Shown: positions 63,095 to 64,000 of the stretch, piece after piece
How positions within the stretch are numbered: position 1 is the stretch's first letter
How the letters are laid out: each line of letters opens with the position of its first letter
Source of the DNA: Calliopsis andreniformis
Taxonomy: Eukaryota > Arthropoda > Insecta > Hymenoptera > Andrenidae
Assembly: GCF_051401765.1 (NCBI RefSeq)
Contig: NW_027480506.1
Coordinates: 1,364,001-1,428,000, forward strand
Length of the DNA stretch: 64,000 nt
Direction: 5' to 3'
The notes under the pieces: model-generated
What the model saw: only the letters and a program-made list of their open reading frames with translations
Told to the model about the DNA's origin: nothing
Database searches by the model: none
Position numbers and translations under genes: made by a program

Positions 63095-63762
63095 TCAGGA
63101 TGAGGGCTGAGGGTTGAGGATTGCGGTTTGAGGACTGAGGGCTGAGGATTGAGGATTGAGGATTGAGGATTAGGGCTGAGGGTTGAGGATTGAGGTCTGA
63201 GGACTGAGGACTGAGGATTGAGGATTGAGAATTGAGGATTGAGGATTGAGGATTGAAGATTGAGGATTGGGTATTGAGGATTGAAGAATGAGGATTGAGG
63301 ATTGAGGATAGAGGATTGAGGATTGAGGATTGAGGATTGAGGATTGAAGATTTAGTATTGGGGATTAAAGATTGAGAATTTAGGATTGAGGATTGATGAT
63401 TGAGGATTGAAGATTGAGGATTGAAGATTCAGGATGAGGGCTGAGGGTTGAGGATTGCGGTTTGAGGACTGAGGGCTCAGGATTGAGGATTGAGGATTGA
63501 GGATTAGGGCTGAGGGTTGAGGATTGAGGTCTGAGGACTGAGGACTGAGGATTGAGGATTGAGAATTGAGGATTGAGGATTGAGGATTGAAGATTGAGGA
63601 TTGGGTATTCAGGATTGAAGAATGAGGATTGAGGATTGAGGATAGAGGATTGAGGATTGAGGATTGAGGATTGAGGATTGAAGATTTAGTATTGGGGATT
63701 AAAGATTGAGAATTTAGGATTGAGAATTGATGACTGAGGATTGAAGATTGAGGATTGAAGAT
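63095..63762 (+). repeat. 334-bp tandem duplication
   Basis: The stretch 63,095-63,428 repeats as 63,429-63,762 at a constant 334 bp. Shared marks are AGATTCAGGATGAGGG at the start, GGATTAGGGCTGAGGG in the middle and GGGGATTAAAGATTG near the end. A few single differences separate the copies, such as GGGCTGAGG against GGGCTCAGG. The period is 47 heptamers plus 5 bases, consistent with units of mixed six and seven bases. Confidence 0.9.
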
Positions 63763-64000
63763 TGAGGATTGGGGACTGAGTGTTGAGGGTTGAGTGATGA
63801 GAATTGATGTTTGTGGATAGAGATTTGAAGATTGCAGACTGAGAATTGCGTATTGAAAGCTCTGAACTGAGGATATTCTATTGAGGACTGAGGATTGACA
63901 ACTGATTGTTGATGACTGAGGGCTGAAGATTGAGGATTCAGGAATGCGGATTCAGAATTGAGGTTCGAGGACTGAGGATTGAGGATTGAGGATTGAGAAT
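63763..64000 (+). repeat. Right end: class A cassette running off the window
   Basis: This segment holds a class A cassette (core near 63,871) with the private variant GAGAATTGCG, and AAAGCTCTG where most copies have AAAACTCTG. It then passes into CAGGAATGCGGATTC, as near 58,890 and near 665. The array shows no sign of ending at the window edge. Confidence 0.88.

Larger units (their letters stand above)
1..64000 (+). repeat. Heptamer satellite array, unit GGATTGA
   Basis: The whole window is a head-to-tail array of a seven-base unit, GGATTGA on this strand. Common variants are GGACTGA, AGATTGA, GAATTGA, GTATTGA, GGGTTGA and GGTTTGA. Units line up in seven-base register for hundreds of bases. 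Shifts occur where a unit has lost a base, as in GAGGAT followed directly by GAGGGCT. The + strand unit has no C, so C appears only at mutated positions, and I find no stretch where the array flips orientation. The longest perfect run I noted is eight units (62,111-62,166 and 62,327-62,382). No interspersed element, unique spacer or array edge is visible. Satellites of this kind are known in eukaryotic heterochromatin; the chromosomal location here is inferred. Confidence 0.97.

Noticed and set aside
1..64000. Telomeric or interstitial telomere-like repeat
   Set aside because: The unit GGATTGA matches none of the known telomere units such as TTAGGG, TTTAGGG or TTAGG. The array also has old higher-order structure, which a telomerase product would not.
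1..64000. CRISPR array, from the regular repeats alternating with 'spacers'
   Set aside because: The spacing is seven bases, cassettes are mutated heptamers rather than unrelated spacers, and cassettes recur in duplicated order. There are no cas-like genes.
1..64000. Bacterial or phage origin of the sequence
   Set aside because: Tens of kilobases of simple-unit satellite with nested higher-order repeats and no genes are not known in bacteria or phages, and nothing here suggests prokaryotic gene structure.

Overview
All 64,000 bases are one satellite array, built from a seven-base unit (GGATTGA on the + strand, TCAATCC on the - strand) and its point-mutated variants. I see no protein-coding gene, RNA gene, transposon, CRISPR array or ordinary unique-sequence DNA. 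A simple-unit array of this size with layered higher-order repeats points to a eukaryotic chromosome, most likely a heterochromatic block (pericentromeric, subtelomeric or sex-linked) from a long-read assembly. The unit is not a known telomere repeat, and the sequence does not let me name the species.

The array has several layers. (1) The heptamer. Perfect runs are short (the longest I noted is 8 units), so this is an old, diversified satellite. (2) About 120 strongly mutated 'cassettes' of 70-200 bp, spaced 130-1,400 bp apart. Nearly all carry the rare heptamer TTCTATT in the context GATATTCTATTGAG. Two classes occur: A (about 29 heptamers, exact seven-base register) and B (shorter, usually with an EcoRI site). 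Class A has recognisable subtypes, called A1-A9 here. (3) Modules in which cassettes recur in fixed order, for example A5-A3-A4-A2-B-B-A8. (4) Multi-kilobase duplications of those modules.

Layout: 1-3,700, diverged left segment; 3,700-8,167, first copy of the main module; 8,168-14,770, a 3.3-kb tandem pair; 14,771-22,707, modules shared with the right end; 22,708-35,186, a 12.5-kb superblock; 35,187-38,758, a spacer made of shuffled copies; 38,759-53,700, second copy of the superblock with about 1.7 kb extra; 53,701-64,000, modules related to 10-20 kb, ending in a 334-bp tandem pair.

The - strand is open over long distances in all three frames, while the + strand has a stop every 21 bases in each frame. 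This is arithmetic: 7 and 3 share no factor, and TCAATCC contains no stop in any phase. The - strand reading frames are therefore not called as genes. Cassette positions are read by eye to the TTCTATT core and are good to about 15 bases.
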